Shown here: positions 6,544 through 10,704 of the stretch, piece by piece
How the letters are laid out: the number at the start of each line of letters is the position of its first letter
Numbering within the stretch: position 1 is the first letter of the stretch
Source: Gammaproteobacteria bacterium
GTDB taxonomy: Bacteria > Pseudomonadota > Gammaproteobacteria > J044
NCBI GenBank assembly: GCA_003696465.1
Contig: RFHG01000077.1
Coordinates: 1-10,704, forward strand
Length of the DNA stretch: 10,704 bases
Reading direction: 5' to 3'
Translations under genes and position numbers: made by a program
The notes under the pieces: model-generated
Told to the model about the DNA's origin: nothing
The model's database searches: none
Seen by the model: the letters and a program-made list of their open reading frames with translations, nothing else

Positions 6544-7716
6544 ATGAGCGAGAACTTCGTCTTTACCTCGGAGTCCGTCTCCGAGGGCCATCCGGACAAG
6601 ATGGCCGACCAGATCTCCGATGCCATTCTCGATGCCATCATCGCACAGGATCCGCATGCCCGCGTCGCCTGCGAGACCCTGGTCAAGACCGGCATGGTCG
6701 TGCTGGCCGGCGAGATCACCACTTCGGCCCATGTGGAATACGAACGCCTCGTGCGTGAAGTGGTCAATGACATCGGCTATACCCATTCCGACATCGGTTT
6801 CGACGGCCATACCTGCGCCGTGCTCAACGCCCTTGGCGAACAGTCGCCCGACATCAACCAGGGGGTCGACCGTGCATCGCGCGAGGAACAGGGTGCCGGC
6901 GACCAGGGCCTGATGTTCGGCTACGCCAGCAACGAGACCGAGGTCCTGATGCCGGCGCCGATCACCTATGCCCACCGCCTGGTGCGGCGCCAGGCCGAGC
7001 TGCGCAACAACGGCGAGCTGCCCTGGCTCAGGCCCGATGCCAAGAGCCAGGTCACCTTCCGCTACGAGGAGGGCCGCCCGGTGGCGGTGGAGGCCATCGT
7101 CCTCTCCACCCAGCACGCGCCGGAGATCTCGCAGCCCCAGGTGCACGAGGCCGTGCGCGAGCTGATCATCAAGCCGGTGATTCCGGAGGCGTGGCTCGCC
7201 CACTGCCCGGAGGAGCACATCCACATCAATCCCACCGGCAAGTTCGTCATCGGCGGCCCGATGGGTGACTGCGGGCTGACCGGCCGCAAGATCATCGTCG
7301 ACACCTACGGCGGCATGGCCCGCCACGGCGGCGGGGCCTTTTCCGGCAAGGACCCCTCCAAGGTGGACCGTTCCGCCGCCTATGCCGGCCGCTATGTGGC
7401 CAAGAACATCGTCGCCGCGGGCCTGGCCGATCGCTGCGAGATCCAGGTTTCCTATGCCATTGGCGTGGCCGAGCCGACCTCCATCAGCATCAACACCTTC
7501 GGCACGGCCCGCATCGAGGAGTCACGCATCGTGTCCCTGGTACGCGAACACTTCGACCTGCGCCCGTGGGGTATTATCACCATGCTCGACCTGCTGCAGC
7601 CCATCTACCGTGCCACCGCCAGCTATGGCCATTTCGGTCGCGAGGACCTCGATCTGCCCTGGGAACGCACCGACCGGGCCGAACTGTTGCGCGAGGCCGC
7701 CGGCTTGACGACATGA
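6544..7716 (+). CDS. metK: S-adenosylmethionine synthetase
   Basis: Makes S-adenosylmethionine from methionine and ATP, releasing phosphate and pyrophosphate; a cytoplasmic Mg/K-dependent enzyme. The 390 residues match the bacterial family length. Motifs: GHPDKMADQISDA at 15-27 (ATP and metal site, His16, Asp18), the signature GAGDQGLMFGYA at 117-128, HINPTGKFVIGGPMGDCGLTGRK (227-249, with Asp242), and the second signature GGGAFSGKDPSKVDRSAAY at 262-280 (P-loop lysines). YGHFGR at 361-366 is near the end. The ATG at 6544 is chosen because it opens MSENFVFTSESVSEGHPDK, the family start; an in-frame ATG at 6481 would add 21 unconserved residues and lies upstream of the probable -10 box. The SD is weak (AGGG about 13 bases upstream). 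It shares a strand with ahcY-metF-rsmE but has its own probable promoter, and no SAM riboswitch precedes it. Confidence 0.98.
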   Translation: MSENFVFTSESVSEGHPDKMADQISDAILDAIIAQDPHARVACETLVKTGMVVLAGEITTSAHVEYERLVREVVNDIGYTHSDIGFDGHTCAVLNALGEQSPDINQGVDRASREEQGAGDQGLMFGYASNETEVLMPAPITYAHRLVRRQAELRNNGELPWLRPDAKSQVTFRYEEGRPVAVEAIVLSTQHAPEISQPQVHEAVRELIIKPVIPEAWLAHCPEEHIHINPTGKFVIGGPMGDCGLTGRKIIVDTYGGMARHGGGAFSGKDPSKVDRSAAYAGRYVAKNIVAAGLADRCEIQVSYAIGVAEPTSISINTFGTARIEESRIVSLVREHFDLRPWGIITMLDLLQPIYRATASYGHFGREDLDLPWERTDRAELLREAAGLTT

Positions 7717-7734
7717 GGCCAGGGCCGCTATAGG
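7705..7734 (+). promoter_or_regulatory. Sigma-70 promoter for ahcY, overlapping the metK 3' end
   Basis: TTGACG (7705-7710, 5 of 6 consensus) and TATAGG (7729-7734, 4 of 6) are 18 bases apart. The -35 box forms the Leu-Thr codons just before the metK stop. Transcription would begin near 7741, about 20 bases before the SAH riboswitch, giving a leader of about 115 bases. The position fits a riboswitch-controlled ahcY transcript separate from metK. Confidence 0.55.
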
Positions 7735-7762
7735 TCAACAAACCATTGGAAAAAGCCCTCTG

Positions 7763-7831
7763 TTCGAGGAGCGCTGCAGCGGGGAAGACGACCCGTCAGG
7801 CTCGGACAGACGGCCAGCAACAACGGCGCTC
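7763..7831 (+). ncRNA. SAH riboswitch upstream of ahcY
   Basis: This cis-acting RNA senses S-adenosylhomocysteine and turns on recycling genes. The conserved features of the class are present: CGAGGAGCGCTGCAGCGG at 7765-7782, CAGGCTCGGA at 7797-7806, and CAACGGCGCTC at 7821-7831. P1 forms from GAGCGC (7769-7774) with GCGCTC (7826-7831). P2 forms from CGGG (7780-7783) with CCCG (7792-7795). The pseudoknot pairs TTCGAG (7763-7768) with CTCGGA (7801-7806), with one G-U. It lies 23 bases before the ahcY start, exactly where the class is found in beta- and gammaproteobacteria. Family members are known as ON switches; the direction here is inferred from that. The conserved core and all three helices agree, so confidence is high. 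Confidence 0.92.
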
Positions 7832-7846
7832 GTTCTGATTCAGGAG
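7831..7846 (+). promoter_or_regulatory. Possible SD-masking helix below the riboswitch
   Basis: The ahcY Shine-Dalgarno AGGAG (7842-7846) can pair with bases 7831-7837: C7831-G7846, T7833-A7845, T7834-G7844, C7835-G7843, T7836-A7842, G7837-C7841, with G7832 bulged. C7831 is also the last base of the P1 3' strand, so SAH-stabilised P1 would compete with this helix and free the SD. The pairing is seen, but it is short with a 3-base loop; the switching role is inference. Confidence 0.35.
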
Positions 7847-7854
7847 TATTTTTC

Positions 7855-9162
<1,308 letters not shown>

Positions 9163-9180
9163 GCCGACCCGACCGCGAGG

Positions 9181-9204
9181 CCGGCCCCGGGCAACCGGGG
9201 CCGG
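9181..9204 (+). promoter_or_regulatory. Perfect hairpin abutting the metF start
   Basis: CCGGCCCCGG (9181-9190) pairs with CCGGGGCCGG (9195-9204) around a GCAA tetraloop, a GNRA type that adds stability. It ends 7 bases before the metF ATG and has no T tract. The only SD-like G-rich sequence before metF lies in its 3' arm, so the stem should restrict ribosome entry or block 3' exonucleases. Its role in tuning metF against ahcY is inferred. Confidence 0.5.
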
Positions 9205-9211
9205 ATACTGC

Positions 9212-10060
9212 ATGAACCCCGATTTCGAACTGAGTTTCGAATTCTTTCCGCCGAAGACGGAGCAGGGCCTGGCCAACCTGCTGGCTACCCAGCAGGCGCT
9301 GGCCCCACTCAATCCACGCTTTTTCTCCGTTACTTTCGGTGCCGGCGGCACGACCCGCGAACGCACGCTCGAGACCATCCTCGCCCTGCGCGAACAGGAC
9401 GACCGCATCGAGTGCGCCCCGCATCTTTCCTGCATCGGAAGCACCCGGGACGAAATCCGCGCCATCCTCCAGACCTACATCGACCACGGCATTCGCCACC
9501 TGGTAGCGCTGCGGGGCGACATGCCCTCCGGCATGATGGAGCCCCGCGACTTCAGCTATGCCAGCGAACTGGTCGCCTTCATCCGCGAACAGACCGGCGA
9601 TCACTTCCATATCGAGGTGGCCGCCTACCCCGAGTTTCATCCCCAGGCACGTTCTGCCTTCTCCGACCTGGACTGGTTCGCCCACAAGGTGCGCCAGGGC
9701 GCCAACGGGGCCATCACCCAGTACTTCTACAATGCCGATGCCTACTTTGCCTTCATGGAAGACTGCGCACGTCGCCGCATCGACATTCCCGTGGTACCGG
9801 GCATCATGCCGATTACCAACCATGTGCAGCTGGCGCGCTTCTCGGATGCCTGCGGCGCCGAGATCCCGCGCTGGATCCGCAAGCGGCTGGAGGCCTACGG
9901 CGACGACATGGACAGTCTGCGCGCCTTCGGCACCGAGGTGGTCACCCGAATGTGCGAGCGTCTGATCGCGGGCGGGGCACCCGGGCTTCACTTCTATACC
10001 ATGAACCGGGCCGAACCCTCGGCCGGGATCTGTCGCGCCCTCGGGCTGGGCCGGGCGTGA
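9212..10060 (+). CDS. metF: 5,10-methylenetetrahydrofolate reductase
   Basis: A flavoenzyme (FAD) reducing 5,10-methylene-tetrahydrofolate to 5-methyl-tetrahydrofolate, the methyl donor for homocysteine to methionine. The 282 residues form the single catalytic barrel of bacterial MetF, without the regulatory domain of eukaryotic MTHFR. Motifs: SFEFFPPKT at 8-16 with catalytic Glu10, FFSVTFGAGGTTR at 37-49, CAPHLSC at 68-74, LVALRGD at 97-103 with Asp103 near the flavin, IEVAAYPEFHP at 134-144, GAITQYFYN at 166-174 with folate-contacting Gln170, GIMPITN at 197-203, and the terminal GLHFYTMNR at 258-266. The ATG at 9212 is the only start fitting the family; it has no free SD because the hairpin before it covers the G-rich stretch. 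Lying 49 bases after ahcY and 10 before rsmE, it is likely read on the riboswitch-controlled transcript. The recycled homocysteine made by AhcY is what its product helps remethylate. Confidence 0.97.
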   Translation: MNPDFELSFEFFPPKTEQGLANLLATQQALAPLNPRFFSVTFGAGGTTRERTLETILALREQDDRIECAPHLSCIGSTRDEIRAILQTYIDHGIRHLVALRGDMPSGMMEPRDFSYASELVAFIREQTGDHFHIEVAAYPEFHPQARSAFSDLDWFAHKVRQGANGAITQYFYNADAYFAFMEDCARRRIDIPVVPGIMPITNHVQLARFSDACGAEIPRWIRKRLEAYGDDMDSLRAFGTEVVTRMCERLIAGGAPGLHFYTMNRAEPSAGICRALGLGRA

Positions 10061-10070
10061 CCGGCACCGC

Positions 10071-10704
10071 ATGCGCCTGACCCGCCTCTATCTGCCAGAG
10101 GAACTCGCGCCAGGCAAGGAACTCCCCCTGCCGGAAAATGCCCGCAGACATCTGATTCAGGTGCTTCGTGCACGGCCGGGCCAGCGGCTGCGCCTGTTCA
10201 ATGGCCGGGGCGGGGAATACGAGGCGGAGCTGGTGCGTGCCGAGCGCCGCGAGGCCATCGTGCGCGTTCATGCCTTCGACCCCGTGGATCGCGAAAGCCC
10301 GCTCGACCTCACCCTGGTCCAGGGCATTGCCAAGGGACCACGCATGGACCTGGCCCTGCAGAAGGCCACCGAGCTGGGCGTGCGGCGTATCGTGCCGCTC
10401 GTCTGCGCACGCAGCAGCCTGCCGGGCAAGCGGCTGGACAGGAAGCATGAACACTGGCTCGGCGTGATCGCCTCGGCCTGTGAACAGAGCGGGCGCACCC
10501 GCCTTCCCGAACTGTTCCCCCCGCTCACGCTCGACGAGTATCTGAACGAGCCCACTCCGCAGCGCCTGTTCCTGCATCCCGAGACGACACCGGCCGTACA
10601 GGCCTTCGGTGAGCTCGAGCGCGAAGCCCGCATCGACGTGGTGGTTGGCCCCGAAGGCGGCCTTTCGGAGACGGAGCGCACACAGCTCCTCGCCGCAGGT
10701 GCAC
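10071..10704 (+). CDS. rsmE: 16S rRNA (uracil-1498-N3)-methyltransferase, C-terminus beyond right edge
   Basis: A SPOUT-class enzyme methylating N3 of U1498 in 16S rRNA with SAM, yielding SAH. The visible 211 residues run open to the window end; the family is about 240-250 long, so roughly 30-40 residues are missing. The N-terminal PUA-like domain contains LTRLYLP at 3-9, ENARRHLIQVLRARPGQ at 22-38 and LFNGRGGEYEAEL at 42-54. The SPOUT domain contains QGIAKGPRMDLALQKATELGV at 84-104 (key residues Lys88, Arg91, Gln97, Lys98, Glu101), ACEQSGR at 136-142 and the SAM-knot motif VVGPEGGLSETE at 191-202. The ATG at 10071 follows the metF stop by 10 bases with only a weak SD, consistent with translational coupling. 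As a SAM consumer and SAH producer it fits its neighbours. In many gammaproteobacteria rsmE is followed by gshB, but that lies outside this view. Confidence 0.95.
   Translation, partial: MRLTRLYLPEELAPGKELPLPENARRHLIQVLRARPGQRLRLFNGRGGEYEAELVRAERREAIVRVHAFDPVDRESPLDLTLVQGIAKGPRMDLALQKATELGVRRIVPLVCARSSLPGKRLDRKHEHWLGVIASACEQSGRTRLPELFPPLTLDEYLNEPTPQRLFLHPETTPAVQAFGELEREARIDVVVGPEGGLSETERTQLLAAGA

Overview
The window reads as an ordinary, well-conserved chromosomal segment of a GC-rich gammaproteobacterium. The protein types (E. coli-like transketolase of 663 residues, PykA-type pyruvate kinase, MetF, RsmE), a recognisable SAH riboswitch and the tkt-gap-pgk-pyk order all fit. That gene order, which often continues into fba, is common in sulfur-oxidising or purple-sulfur relatives such as Chromatiales/Ectothiorhodospiraceae, but the exact lineage is an inference. 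I see no mobile element, CRISPR array, tRNA, rRNA or phage gene.

Left half (1-5337, all minus strand): a central-carbon cluster transcribed right to left as tkt (transketolase), gap (glyceraldehyde-3-phosphate dehydrogenase), pgk (phosphoglycerate kinase) and pyk (pyruvate kinase, cut by the left edge). Transketolase releases or uses glyceraldehyde-3-phosphate, which Gap, Pgk and Pyk (with enzymes encoded elsewhere) process toward pyruvate. Run in reverse, the first three also serve gluconeogenesis or the Calvin cycle. Each internal junction carries a GC-rich hairpin without a T tract, so these look like RNA-processing or stability elements rather than strong terminators.

Middle (5338-6543): a divergent control region of about 300 bases, then a plus-strand gene for a periplasmic PhnD-like binding protein with a signal peptide and no transporter partner in view, then a short hairpin-rich spacer holding the likely metK promoter.

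Right half (6544-10704, all plus strand): the methyl cycle. metK makes S-adenosylmethionine (SAM). ahcY removes the S-adenosylhomocysteine (SAH) left after methyl transfer. metF makes the 5-methyltetrahydrofolate needed to remethylate homocysteine. rsmE, cut by the right edge, is a SAM-consuming 16S rRNA methyltransferase. Between metK and ahcY lies a clear SAH riboswitch, with a good sigma-70 promoter just upstream that overlaps the last codons of metK. ahcY-metF-rsmE is therefore probably a unit induced by SAH and separately promoted from metK.

Nothing here is convincingly a new biological system. The points most worth a second look are the riboswitch with its embedded promoter and possible SD-masking helix, the perfect hairpin abutting the metF start, the orphan binding protein with an atypical ligand loop, and the repeated T-less hairpins in the glycolytic cluster.
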